Shown in pieces: positions 33,612-45,115 of a DNA stretch of 64,000 nt. Position numbers and translations under genes: made by a program. How positions within the stretch are numbered: position 1 is the first letter of the stretch; each line of letters begins with the position of its first letter. The stretch spans positions 30,491,501-30,555,500 of the forward strand of contig OX485805.1 of the NCBI GenBank assembly GCA_950295325.1, read 5' to 3'. A model generated the notes under the pieces. The model was not told the DNA's origin and searched no databases. It was given only the letters and a program-made list of their open reading frames with translations. The DNA is from Polytrichum commune (lineage: Eukaryota > Streptophyta > Polytrichopsida > Polytrichales > Polytrichaceae).

Positions 33612-34012
33612 TTGTTATTCTTGAAGCTCTCAAGAAACTCATGTTTTTGTAGGTAGTTTCGTCTTACTTTGACAATTTATGATGTTTGAGGAGCGTTCAA
33701 GTGGTGTCAGAATCCTTAATATTGGTCAATCGAAGAGAAGAGGATTGACTTTGCCCAAAACTGTCATACAAAATTGTTTTGCATGGCAAACTTTTGAAGG
33801 CACTAAAATCGGTGCTCTTGGAAGTTTGTATTGTAAATACAAACTTGTAGGCTATCGGAGTTCATATTTAAAAGTTTGTCTCTTGGCCAAAGTTAAACGC
33901 ATGCGCTTTAATCCACCAATACTGGAGGTTTTGACACCACTTGACCACTCCATAAACATTATAAATTGTCAAAAGTGGGGCAAAACTCTCTACTAAACAC
34001 ATGAGTTTTTGA
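33612..34012. repeat. Long inverted repeat (foldback)
   Basis: Left arm with CTCATGTTTTTGTAGGTAG, TTTGACAATTTATGATGTTT and TCAAGTGGTGTCAGAATC, and right arm (reversed) with CTCATGTGTTTAGTAGAGAG, TTTTGACAATTTATAATG and TCAAGTGGTGTCAAAACC. Arms run at least 150 bp at about 75-80 percent identity by eye. The right arm runs straight into R11 (34013-34375). Confidence 0.7.
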
Positions 34013-34375
34013 GAGGCTTTAAGGATGACTCTAACACACTCTAAACTCCGTAATACCACATTTGTGGTGACCAAAGTGCACGTGATGTTATAAAGTTCTA
34101 TAGTGTTAACATGGATGCATGATAAAAGAGAATTGGTGTAGCATGTGACAAAATGGAAAAACACAAAGTCAACATTGCAATAATTATAATAATTATAATG
34201 ATGACAACATGATGTATGCGAGCATCTGGTTTGAACTCTTTGGTGGTTTATTTTAATGCCAAAGCCTATGATATATGGGAGGGAAACATGACAACAAGGT
34301 TTGAGATTTAAACTAAAAACATCCATTCCCTAGGATTTTATGACATAAGAGAATGAGTTATATTAAGGACATTGA
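34013..34375 (-). repeat. Dispersed repeat R11, copy 1
   Basis: Read on the minus strand it matches 48295-48655: CCTTGTTGTCATGTTTCCCT, GTTGTCATCATTATAATTAT and TATTGCAATGTTGACTTTGT. Both copies contain an open frame in the same register (CCHVSLPYIIGF here, CCHIFLPCITGF there), but that could follow from shared ancestry alone. Confidence 0.65.
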
Positions 34376-34413
34376 TGATACAAAGTTTAGAGTTTATATT
34401 ACCTAGAATATTA

Positions 34414-35846
34414 GGGTTGCATAGGACACAAACCAAGAGTTGTGACCATCAAAGCAAAAAACAAGGGACCTTGAAAATTTAATCAAAGATTGTACAATGG
34501 GAGTTGTAAAAATGGAATTTGCAATTGGTGGTCCCTCAAACATAGTGTACAATGAAAGTGGACCATAACGAGGGACTAAAACATAGCGTAGTTTAATAGC
34601 ATGTTCGACAAAAAATAATTCTAAAAATAGATGACAAAAATTTGGAATATTATTGGCATTTTTTGCCGAATATAAAATTAATTATTTTTCAAAATTGCCG
34701 AAAAGTAAGAAAATTTTACTTCTCACTAGAGTTTTACTGACAATGGAAGCATATGTGAATTTTGAAAGAGAGAAGGTGCTCCTTTTGTAATCAAGCTCAC
34801 TTACATTAGTCCACAAAGAATATGGGTTAAGAAGTAGCAAGACTCTAGGTGAGGCTTTTCAAATGTGTTGTACACAAATTTTTGGAGTCCAAATGAGCAT
34901 GGAAGATGAAGTTTTATAGAATTTTCTCCAACTAACAAAAGTTGAGAAATCAATCCTTCTTCCAGCTCCAACAAGTTTTGTGTCAAAATAAGTCTTTGTG
35001 CAAAAGATATGGACAAAACATTGCAGCCGTGTAAAGATCAAAAAATTAAAATGCGTTCATAACAGTTTTTCGGAGCACTATCATTTGTGCATAGAAGATC
35101 AACTTTTTTTGAATTTTGTTGGTCTAAGAAAAGTTTAGAAATCAAGCAATCTTTCACCTCCAACAAATTTTATGTCATTTGAAGACTCTATGCAAAAGTT
35201 ATGCGTGTTATAAAAATGAAGTCTAACTCGGTGCTTCACCTCAAAGTTTACATATCCCATATGCATTGTTGAACACAACTCCACTCTACTTGCATAAAGC
35301 ACAAAGCATTCTCAACTCTTCACTCACATCTTACTTGTCATTCAATGCAAGAGAGATGTACAAGATATAAGCTTAAATAGAAAATTAAAAATGAATTTAA
35401 GCTGAATTTTAAAAATTAAAAGAGTAAATTGCCGAAAATATGAATATACTATTTTAAGGTGCCGAACCTACTTTTTGAACTTTAATTAATTATTCGGCTA
35501 ACATGTGTTGAACCAGCTATGAACCTACGGTATGTATGTGTTCAAGTTTGGGTTTGGTTTCATGTCCCCACCAATCGCAATTTCATTGATAGCCACGGTC
35601 CCTATTTTTGTGTTGGACCCACCTCTTGTTGACAGACCTTATGTAATATCCGGTAGACCATGAAACATCATCCACTTTTCACCTTGTAGGACGCCATGCA
35701 AATTTTTAATTCATTCAAACTTCTTTGGTCACTCTGGCCTTCAAGGTATGGTGTAGAGTGAACTTGGACCATCTCCACCTTCTCGACCAATCACATAATT
35801 GGTATATCACATGTCAAGGGCCCTCACTCTTGGTGTTAAGTGCCCC
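34414..35846 (+). mobile_element. PIF-like MITE R4, copy 2, interrupted
   Basis: Left end GGGTTGCATAGGACACAAAC after TTA; right end (reversed) GGGGCACTTAACACCAAGAG, next triplet TCA. The body matches 30514-31014 (TTGGACCCACCTCTTGTTGA, TAGACCATGAAACATCATCC, TTCTCGACCAATCACATAAT) but is split by about 0.9 kb at 34599-35505. Confidence 0.65.
34599..35505. mobile_element. Unclassified insertion inside R4 copy 2
   Basis: Present here and absent from R4 copy 1. Edges GCATGTTCGACAAAAAATAA and, reversed, ACATGTTAGCCGAATAATTA are weakly inverted, and GCCGAA motifs recur near both ends. Two diverged direct repeats of about 150 bp lie inside (34857-35010 and 35060-35210; compare TTCTTCCAGCTCCAACAAGT with CTTTCACCTCCAACAAATTT). 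No coding content and no clear target duplication. Confidence 0.45.
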
Positions 35847-35859
35847 TCATGGAGGCTAT

Positions 35860-36748
35860 TATATATATGTAAACAATGCTTCCACATAGTTATGTACAAG
35901 TCAAATTTAGAGTGGTCCTAGTGGAACACATTGTTGTTCAAGAGACACATAGGTCTTGTGAATACATCCCAGACAACCCAATCAACAAAAGAAACCCATG
36001 TTTATTTTCCTTACCTTCCACTAACAATACTACTATAGAGGGCTCTCTATTCCGACACAAAATTACTATTTCCCCCTCGCAATTTAAATTCGCATACGAA
36101 TGTGTTCAAAGTTGTTTGTTGTTATTTTAACCAATGGTCTCATATGAATGTGAGCATGAGATGATCTCTTTCCAAAGAAAGAAGTCGCAATTCAAAAAAT
36201 ATAAATTTATAATTCCTTATCGAAAGCTTCATAGACTAAATGTTCACATAAATGGGGGAACACTTTGCAAAGTGGTATGAAAACAACTAGGAACCTTGTC
36301 GGTCCCTTCTCACAAGAACCCGATTAACGGGTGGTTGTCCTTCCTTCTCTCATTTGATTCACTTCCCTTATTTTTCAAGTAAATAATCTTAAACAAATCT
36401 ACTAGCAAGCGGTTGGTGGTGAGGATGCATTCCACCCAATCCCGAACTTATTTGAAGTTTTGTCGTTCTACATAACATTGCTCAACTCATTGGTTGCGTT
36501 CTGTGGGACAAAGTATCATGCGAGCAATTTCATTGTGACACATGCATGTTTGTTCTTAAGTAACAAGCATGACTTATACACTAACACTCAAGTATAGGCA
36601 TCCCATTAAGAAGAACTTCTATATTGATATGTGGAAATAGGTTGCCTTCTCGAATAGGTTGCCTCTTTTACCCATGCAAATGACCTTGGGTTGAATTCAA
36701 AGCACAAAATAATATTAATTTCTTATTCATATGTACAACAACCACATC

Positions 36749-36783
<35 letters not shown>

Positions 36784-36894
36784 TTTCATAATAATAAAAG
36801 CTCAAAACAGTGTAAAATGTCAATAATTTGATGTGGGGTAACCTAATTGCACATATCCATGCACATACGACCCACCAATGAACAAGGATAACGG
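35860..36894. other. Unassigned stretch
   Basis: An open frame at 35876-36130 has no domain pattern. An (AAT)n microsatellite is at about 36751-36780. Nothing else was recognised. Confidence 0.4.
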
Positions 36895-37085
36895 ACCGTT
36901 AGTTCCAAATGAACCAGTGGAGTTTGAGAAATAATGGGTTTGAAGCTCAAGACTTCATAAAAACAACTACTGATTGTTTTAGTGGAAGGATGAAACACAC
37001 CTCCGGTTAGTAAAGAAACCCCACAAGACGTCAACGTGTAATCGGTTGGGCTTTAATAAACTAGGATTTCGATCGAGAATGCCCA
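36895..37085 (-). repeat. R12, copy 2
   Basis: CAGTGGAGTTTGAGAAATAA, GAAGCTCAAGACTTCATAA and AATCGGTTGGGCTTTAATAA match 15757-15940. It has no tRNA-like head. Confidence 0.55.
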
Positions 37086-37299
37086 AAAACCTCCTTGGAC
37101 ACTGCAGCCCACACATCTAAAAAAGCATAGAGAGAGCAAGGTTGGCACCACGCGGTTTTTTACAGTTGGGTTTTTCATAGCTTTAAAAGAAAAGAAAAGA
37201 CCCCCCGCCCCCAATCATACGAGGTCCAACAAAACCCGGTTTTATTCGGTTCCATTATAGATGAGTTGAGATTACAGGGCAGAGGACCCAACGTTCGCC

Positions 37300-37970
37300 A
37301 ATGATGGTGTCAGCTGCCTAGTGCTGAGTGTTGGAATAAAACTATGGGTTTATTCGCACAGAAACCGGGTTTTTTGCATTGAAACCCAAAACCCAATACA
37401 TCAGCTGGAAAAAGTTGGGTTCTTCGAACCCTTGGAAGAGAGAGAGAGCCCCGCAGTATTGGATTCCCAACTACAAACGAGCTTCCTCTTTGCCCTCCCG
37501 GCTGGGTCGACCAGTGGTCAATGCCCGGCGAGCCGGTGAATTGACTTCCGGATCGCCCACCAGTGACTCGAGGGGCCCACCGCCTGCACCCCCACGTTCC
37601 CCCTGCCCCCCCGCCGGGCTGCCATGCCAGTGGCAGGGGCCTGGCCTCACATCCATCTGTCCACCCCCCTCCATCCACCCCTCCATCCATCCACCCACCC
37701 ATTCATCCATCCGTTGGTGCATACGTCTAGCTTATCCGGTCCTTGGGGGTGGGGTTCATCCATCCATACACCCATCCATCCATCCATCCTACCTGTCGGG
37801 GTGGGGGGCCTGCCAAAGCCATGGGGTCAGTTGTCTCATGTGCTTCCCTTCATGTGCGAGTGGGGGGCCTACGGCACACATCATTAATGGCCACATCGAG
37901 AGGCCTGCCCCCCCCCCCCCTTCCCCTTCCCCTTCCCTTGCTGACTGGGAGTCCGGACGGAATGGATGAG
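37300..37970. other. GC-rich island with (CATC)n blocks
   Basis: Locally high GC with many CpG between about 37440 and 37630, then (CCAT)n/(CATC)n tracts at 37657-37710 and 37757-37790, and poly-C at about 37908-37920. All six frames are rather open because of the composition, so the 196-codon frame at 37379-37969 is not good evidence of a gene. It could be a CpG island or promoter of a gene outside the window, or a GC-rich repeat. Confidence 0.45.
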
Positions 37971-38062
37971 TTCCGTCCACTTCACGCTGCCCTATTGTAT
38001 AACAACACCAACAACAATAATTCTATTCGGAAATGGCGTAAGTCGACCAAGAAGATCATATA

Positions 38063-38621
38063 CAGTCTACCCTCTATAAATGTTAACCCTCGGGAGTGGA
38101 TCAAAGTTAACATTTATAGAGGTGTTAACAATCAACAATTATAAAATTACTTTTTTGAGCAATATACAAATCTTAACATTTATAAATATAAGCAATTGTG
38201 AAGAGTCCTTGTGAGAGAATACCATTCATAAAATTGCAAACCCAATCAAAACTTTATTCAATATCAAGTTTACAAATCACGGGTGAAGTATGAATCAATG
38301 GTTCTTTGGTGAGATACATCTGCATGCACAACTTGCAAATATTTCTCAATCTGCACCAACAAACCCACATACTTGGACACATCACATGAACGTGATTCCC
38401 TGTACCTTCTAATAGTACCACAACTAGATTGTATCATCCATATTATGGTTGTATTTCATTCGTTAACATTTATAGAGTCAAATTTACAAAGAAGGGAGTA
38501 CCATTTTGTTAACAGTTAACACGTTTAACATTTATAGTGTGCAATATGTGGGGAGTAGAAGAAAGTTAACATTTAGAGAGGGTTAACACTTATAGGTGTA
38601 ACATTTATAGAGGGTGGACTG
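38063..38621. mobile_element. Pogo/Tigger-like MITE with TA target and multiple TIR-core iterons
   Basis: TA at 38061-38062 and 38622-38623. Ends CAGTCTACCCTCTATAAATG and, reversed, CAGTCCACCCTCTATAAATG, then GTTA on both sides, one mismatch in about 24 bases. The core GTTAACATTTATAGAG recurs in direct and inverted form at about 38105, 38171, 38463, 38526, 38562 and 38600. 559 bp, no ORF. The TIR resembles that of the Tigger-like element at 55847. Confidence 0.87.
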
Positions 38622-38759
38622 TAAGAGGCTTCCGGCACCATCCTGCCCAAAAATCATGTCGTGGTTCCTTATGCTTGGGCGTTTTGAGCTTTCACATGCA
38701 TTTTACAGTTGTTGGATTGGATTGGGAATTGTGTTATTATCAGGGCAGCAGTTGCGGAT

Positions 38760-38935
38760 TACATGAAATATCATTTTCAAGTTCCGGAGTCGGAGTTCGG
38801 ATGCAAAAGTGAGTATCGTCTCCCTCGCCGCACAATACCGGAGGTCTTGTTCATTGCTCTGAACGTTGGACATCAAATGAGGACTATATTTTCAGCACGT
38901 AGTCCAATCTCATCGTGACGTATTGTCTTCTTTGA
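38760..38935 (+). repeat. R5, fragment
   Basis: AGTCGGAGTTCGGATGCAAA and CGTAGTCCAATCTCATCGTG match the centre of the 43-kb copy. Confidence 0.5.
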
Positions 38936-41132
38936 CATGCGTTACCTTGAACACCATCTTCCTTGTTATGTACACAAGAGATACATTTTGAGGTTCTACA
39001 AGCTCTTGGTGTTTGCATCTTTTTGTTTGCGGCAACTTAAATGAGTGTTGGACGCATTATCGTGAATCGCACAAGTTTCTATCATCCATGTGTCGATTGA
39101 TCGTGGTAAACTTCAAATAAATGAATGTTTATGGCAACATTGTTGAAATTCTATTGTAGACATGAGATGTACCCTAGAAGTGATCAATTGGGTTTGTATA
39201 GGTGAATTTATCTACAAACTTAGCTTTCATGCTACACATTCTATTGATTGCATTGGTGGGTGGCCCAAACTATACATAACAAAGTCTCGATCTCATTTCC
39301 TACCTAATTACGAGTATGTGGAAAGAGTGATTTATAACTTTGTAATATCATGTAACATCATTGACTCCAACTTTGCAATTACAATTTAGATTTTTATGGA
39401 AGTTTCCTCAATGCACACAAGTATCATAATTCTCTAGGAATATATGCATTGATGTGTGAAAGTTGGAGGATGCAGTCTTAAACCCATGGATTACACCTTA
39501 TTGGAACAAAAATGTATAATGTGCAACCTTAAGTACACTATATCTTATTTAGCAAGGGCCACACTATTCATCATCAACACACGTCAATGACCATTAGACT
39601 AATTAGTGTGGGCCACTATGTTTTCCTTGTGATGCCTCTTCTCACCAATGTTTATTATTATATAAATTTCCATGAACATAGATTATTGTAAGTCAATATA
39701 ACTTGCAAGGTAACTAAACTTCAAAATTTGTGACAAACAATACATAAACCATGACCAAGTAGCATAAAAAACATGGCAGCCATGCACCAAGGGTTGCTAT
39801 ACACTATGCCCCAAATCTCACTTCGAAAGTCCTACTTATAGGCGAAACAATAAATGAACAACTCCAAAGGCCTAGGGTGTCATAGTGTGAAGAGCAAGGT
39901 CTAAAGTGCAATTCCTAACATCCATGCATTTTGCAAAGTCCCGTCCATTTAACCACTTGAATTATTATAAAGTGTTTCTTTAAAGTTTATCACAAATAGC
40001 TACAAGATGAGAACACATACTATTTGTATTTGTCCTCTTCAAGGTTTCGAAACATATATTTGTTGACAAGGTGTTCGCATTATATCACTGCAAGAATTCA
40101 TTAACCAAATGTCAAATTGATGATGATAGTTGTTTTGATCGTTGTAAGAGGTAGAGTCTTCAAAGCCATGACAACATGGTAGTTTCCAATGATGAGTGAT
40201 TAATGAACATGTTGCTTTTGTGTTTGTATTTGAAGAATATGTTTCAATTGTGTGCGAGGGTGGGTCCATTCATACCTAGCCCTTAAAGAAACTACCAGTT
40301 GTTGCACATTCTAACATTTATTACAAAAGAATATTTTGAAGTGTTTGAAAGTTGTTACGAAAAAGAGCTTATAAGGCAACATCAAAAGACCATATCTAAA
40401 GAGTATATATAGAACCTTCATTATTATTTTACTATTAACATATATATATATCATTGTTTTGATAGTCAACTTGATACGAATGACTAAACATATAAACCTC
40501 TTAAAGTGATGGGAAGTTGCATTACATGTTATTTTTGTCAAAAAATCTTGATAGATATGAAAGGTTCATGGGGCATTGAGGTATATTATTGATGGATTTT
40601 TAATTATCTACATTCTAGAAGTTGTGGACAATTTTAATAGCTACACTTGCAAAATAAGTCCTTTGAAGCCTATCATTGAGCAAGACACGTTCAATTGGAG
40701 TTGAGAGCCCCATTCTGGGATATTAAGGCCTCGGGGGGTAGTCATTGGTTGGAGTAGCAATATACGTGCAAAAAAATGATAGGGTATTTTAAAAACATGG
40801 GGGCAAAAAATTATAATTGGACTTAAGAGTAATATAGGGTATCAAAAATGACACTGGACATCTTCAAAGTACTATAGGGTATGGAATAATAGGTAATTTG
40901 GAATTATAAGTAATGCAAGCCATTTTTCTATTAACCCAAAGTAGAAATTTACATAATGATAGCATGTGAAAAAAAAAAGAATTGGAAGTAATACCCCCCT
41001 ATAAAATAGTGGTTGTTCGCACCTATATCCTTAACTTTTTTAACACACTGCCCCCCCCCCCTGAGATTAAGGCCTTCAAAGTTTTAGTGCTTGTTTATTT
41101 TTATTCATAATCATTTATTGGGACTTAGCCTT
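38936..41132. other. Unassigned AT-rich stretch
   Basis: No recognisable gene or repeat partner. It contains a poly-C run at about 41051-41060 and a (TA)n-rich patch near 40439-40450. Confidence 0.4.
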
Positions 41133-41273
41133 CATAACATTATTCAGATCCATAACAATGTTATGTGGGACCTACATCATTCCACAAAATATACCCGGAT
41201 ATTTCCCACATTCAATTTGAATAACATTGTTATGGTCCCACACAACATTGTTATGGATCTGAATAATGTTATG
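41133..41273. repeat. Perfect-looking hairpin repeat, 38-bp arms
   Basis: Left arm CATAACATTATTCAGATCCA then TAACAATGTTATGTGGGA; the right arm at 41236-41273 is its near-exact reverse complement. Each arm is itself partly palindromic (CATAACATTATT... and ...AACAATGTTATG). A solo arm is found at 18241-18279. Confidence 0.85.
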
Positions 41274-41338
41274 TTAGAGTGGGCTTGGAGTTGATTGTAT
41301 GAGCTAAATTGACCGTTTGAACCCAATCCACTAGGGTA

Positions 41339-41754
41339 CATTGTTTATGGTATTTAGTGTCACTCACTAGTTGAAATGACGTAATGTTGTACATTTGGGA
41401 TGACGCAATTTTCATTATGAATTCTATTTATATACAAACTAAGCACAATTAGGCAATTCAAACACTACAATTTACCTACATAACAATATTAAGCCGTGCA
41501 CATTCGTTCATGTGGGCCATGAGAGTATAATCATGGGATGCCCCGACCCTAGTGCAGATTTAGACTTAATTTGCGTCTCCTTGCAGTAGGTCGGGACATC
41601 CCATGATTATATTCTCAGGGCCCACATGAACGAACACACACTGCTTAATAATATTATGTATAACTTTACCTAGTAGGAACCCATGTTCTAAGTGAAGTGT
41701 TACGACATCTCATAAACTACAACTCGTAAGGGACATTAAATACCATAAACCATA
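41339..41754. mobile_element. TA-target MITE R15 (TATTTAGTGTC-type TIR)
   Basis: TA at 41337-41338 and 41755-41756. Left end contains TGTTTATGGTATTTAGTGTC, right end reversed GGTTTATGGTATTTAATGTC. 416 bp including the foldback at 41483-41656. Same TIR class as 27998-29645 and R1. Confidence 0.78.
41483..41656. mobile_element. Foldback element nested in R15
   Basis: Arms of about 73 bp: left TTCGTTCATGTGGGCCATGA then ATAATCATGGGATGCCCCGA, right (reversed) TTCGTTCATGTGGGCCCTGA then ATAATCATGGGATGTCCCGA. The outer edges are AATATTAAGC and GCTTAATAATATT. The loop is only about 30 bp. Confidence 0.8.
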
Positions 41755-41756
41755 TA

Positions 41757-43060
41757 TTTGTAGACAAGCATATTCCTCATCTTTACTTATCCAAAAAGAT
41801 GACATAATCATGTGCATAGTTTTTACAATTAAGTCTCCTCTCCACAAAACCTAGAAGCAAGTGATTACTTCTTTAACTTGTAACCGTTGCATGCGCCAAA
41901 TACATACACTAGGTACTTTTGGAGACTATGGACCGATTTGGGGCTGACCCCAAAAAAAACATTCAACAAATGCTTCAACCCTCCTACTAGCAAGCACCTT
42001 GGCATCATAGAGGTGTGGTAATGGGGAGTCATGTTACTAGGGCACATGTGGCCAACTAGACAACATATCGTCACTCCACAAATGGAACAATGACACTCCT
42101 TTAGGTAAATTAGGTAAATTCATGAAGGTATATTTTACAACCCAAGACCCCCATACATCTCATGCTTGCCATGAGGTTGTAGGTGTGCCCCTAAGTACCA
42201 ACTCAAAACCCTACCTAGAGCCCCCGAGCCACATTGCTTAACTAAGAGCTTTCCCTTGCATTCACATTTTACTTTGAAGGGAAACTAATACGAGGGCTCC
42301 CAACAAAGAACTCAATTCCCCTATAACGGATCGTTCCTTCCAAATCCACCAAAAATCCACCACCTTTTGAATTATTTTTTGAAGGAGTGCCGAAATGAGG
42401 GAAACGGGAGGCATTCAATGAACTATGTATCCTTGGTAAGATGAGTATTGTGGTTCTATTAGAGTGAATATCAAAATTTTGGGTATCCTAGACGCGGAGA
42501 GGATGGGATTGTGCTCAAAATTGGCGCATGGGGCTATTAGAGTTGGAAGATTGCACAATCACCTTTGGAGGTGCATTTTATGTAAGTCTTGTGCATTTGC
42601 TTTCCCTTGAATATGTGCAAGTTTTGGAGTACTATCTCTAGCTGTGTTGATATAACTCAAACACATAAAGGTGCTCACGCTCATCCATAGTTATGGTATG
42701 ACTTGGAGTGCAACTCTATGTAGAAGCACCACCGCACCTTGATTCCGTCCCACTTGTGTACCTTCCTTGTCACAATTAACAAAATTCATTTGGAGGGCAC
42801 TTGTGAAGTGCCTAAACTATTTTGAAATTGTTATAAAAATTCATGACATTCTCTTTGCAAAGGTCGCATGCTCTACTTGTTTCTAAACCTTAAGCCACAA
42901 GTAGAGAGAGAAGAGTTGTTTTCTCCTAATCCATCTCACCCATCTCCATCCGGCTATTATTTTCTCGACGCTTCAAGGATTGCATCCTCAGTTGAAATGC
43001 AAAAGTTATAAGATGACAAAGTTGTTATGATCTATTTATTTCAACGGTCCCATAGGGTAT
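41757..43060. other. Unassigned stretch
   Basis: No recognised gene, RNA or repeat partner. Confidence 0.4.
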
Positions 43061-43084
43061 CCCAAGCGTGTCCACTACTAGATC

Positions 43085-43640
43085 TTCAATGGTTTGCATA
43101 TTTTGCACACATATTCCAATCTTAATGTAACACATATTGTTTTGGTTGTCTATACTTCAATACAAGCCGCGTTGTATAGCACTAATAATATGGTGCATGA
43201 TGAGGAAAAATGACCACATTAGGCCCACACACATCAATGGTGTTTGTGATGTGTGTTGAGATTCTCATTATGAGTAGAGTTGAGGTATGTGGCTCTATAA
43301 TGGACACTCCCAACTCCACAAATTCTTTTGGAAGTTGGATCCACACAAGAATTCTCATTTGGTTTAGCGATTGCGAACCACAAAGGTTGTCAATTCTAGC
43401 TTCACAATTAGATTCAAAGATGCAAAAGTTACATGAGAGCAAAGTGAGTTTGTATTACTCTTCAAGTGATGACATAGGCCTTCCAGTTGTGCTACTCATT
43501 TAACCTAGAAAAATGGTCTATATTTTGAGCGTAGAGTCCAATCTCATCGTACCACGTGTTTTCCCAGGTGTCCACAAAGCACTCAAATGTAAGTGTCCTA
43601 TCAAAAAGAGCGACCACATAAAACCCACACACAATGTTTC
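43085..43640 (+). repeat. R5 copies, two partial copies in direct order
   Basis: First 43085-43235 (CTTCAATACAAGCCGCGTTG, TGACCACATTAGGCCCACAC), then 43330-43640 (AACCACAAAGGTTGTCAATT, AGTCCAATCTCATCGTACCA, GCGACCACATAAAACCCAC). The second is one of the fullest R5 copies. Confidence 0.6.
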
Positions 43641-43743
43641 TAAGAGAATGCTCATCGTCACCTTAATATCAAACTCCCCTAACAATTTCAAGTAATCCAC
43701 CAATAAAACTTCAAACCCTTACAAAATCTGCATATGAAACCCT

Positions 43744-44147
43744 GGGGAGGGCACTCCATTGTCAAGTTGAAAACCACGTGCGAAAGAAAAAAATCTACTT
43801 TTTCTAAGTTGCATCAACAAAATGGGTCAAACTTTTATCAAAAAACATTTATGAGTACATATACATGGTATCTATTACATAGTGAAAATTGATAACCAAA
43901 ATTGATAATTTGTTTTTTCTAGAAAACATACCGTTTCTAACTAGAATGACGCAGGATTAAACTAAAAAAATTACTAGAAAAAATGGAGATGACTAAAAAT
44001 TTCAAAAAAATATACAAAAGATATTATCAATGGATATGTATATATAGAATAATATCATAATTTTTAAAATTATCTATGGCATATAATATAGGGGTAGCAA
44101 ACTTCTTTCGCACATGGTTTTCAACTTGACAATGGAGTGCCCTCCCC
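43744..44147. mobile_element. MITE with 45-bp terminal inverted repeats and very AT-rich core
   Basis: Left end GGGGAGGGCACTCCATTGTC, then AAGTTGAAAACCACGTGCGA; the right end is its reverse complement with two visible differences (CACATGG for CCACGTG). 404 bp, core of mostly A/T. Flanks GAAACCCT and GGGTACGAAATC suggest a short GAA target copy if a few more bases belong to the TIR. No other copy in the window. The superfamily is uncertain: long TIRs recall Mutator-like or hAT-like MITEs. Confidence 0.83.
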
Positions 44148-44365
44148 GGGTACGAAATCCAAAAACACTCCAACATGAGTTGGTGCGTTGGAATCCCCTT
44201 TCCATCTCCTACCAAGAAAAAGAAAAGAGAAAAAGAGAGAATTCAAGTGACCAAAACCATAACAACAATAAGGCATTTAACGCAACGCTTCAACGTTCGC
44301 TTATTATTAGTGCGTGTTGGAAAAGGTTTGAAAATTCTCTTCATGGTGAGCCTACGCTTGCTCGC

Positions 44366-44835
44366 TCACTAGCTAGCTAGCTATGGCACCCGCCTCGGCG
44401 GAGCAGGTGGTCCGTCTCCGACGACAAGTCGAGTGGAGTCTGGGAGAGTGGCAACAAACGAGTTGGTTATGCAAGGGGAAGTTAATAAGTTAAGGAGAAG
44501 CAAAAGGGTGAGGGAGGGAGGAGGAGGCAGGGGCAGCCTTTCAGGTGGTCGAGAACCGTAAAGTGTGTGCATTGAAGAGGGGCTGTTAATGAGGCCATGA
44601 CAGCCCCAAGTGCCGCATTCAATGCCCACACATGGTACCACTCCACCCTCACCCCGGCTTACTTCTTAACCCACCCGCGGTTAAATTCCAACCTACCCCT
44701 ACTACCCCCCCCCCCCCTCCTTTCGCTTCCTTTGCTTTGCTTTGCTTTCCTTTCATTCCCACTTATATTACTCTGACTCGTGCGTAAGGTAAGGTAAGGT
44801 AGCCATTCCTCCCACCTCCACCACTTGCATTCATC

Positions 44836-44889
<54 letters not shown>

Positions 44890-45000
44890 TTGTTCATTTG
44901 TTTGTTCATTGATTGCGAAGCTCGTGCTCGGAGCCCGTACCCACCGGCGGAGCCATGCAATTCCACCGTATTGGGAATGCGCCATCTATTTTGTGTCATA
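44366..45000. other. GC-rich stretch with a (TC)n microsatellite
   Basis: CpG-containing island at about 44385-44720, poly-C at about 44706-44717, and (TC)n at about 44838-44884. The arginine/glutamate-rich minus-strand frames come from the (TC)n. No gene recognised; promoter-like composition is possible but unproven. Confidence 0.4.
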
Positions 45001-45115
45001 GAGTTTGAGGAAACGGTCGGTTGAACTTCAAATCCGCCCCTTAGAGTTCAAAAATGGCGCCAATATGTGTTTGGTTATTGGGATCCGGGCTCAATACCGA
45101 GAATATCAAGCTTAA

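Noticed and set aside
33868-34326. 152-codon minus-strand open frame
   Set aside because: It runs across an inverted repeat arm and repeat R11; it is best explained as repeat sequence, noted only as a weak finding.
37379-37969. 196-codon plus-strand open frame
   Set aside because: GC-rich DNA and (CATC)n make several frames open at once; the peptide is proline/histidine/serine repeat without a domain.
44659-44999. Arg/Glu repeat proteins on the minus strand
   Set aside because: They come from the (TC)n microsatellite read as RERERE.
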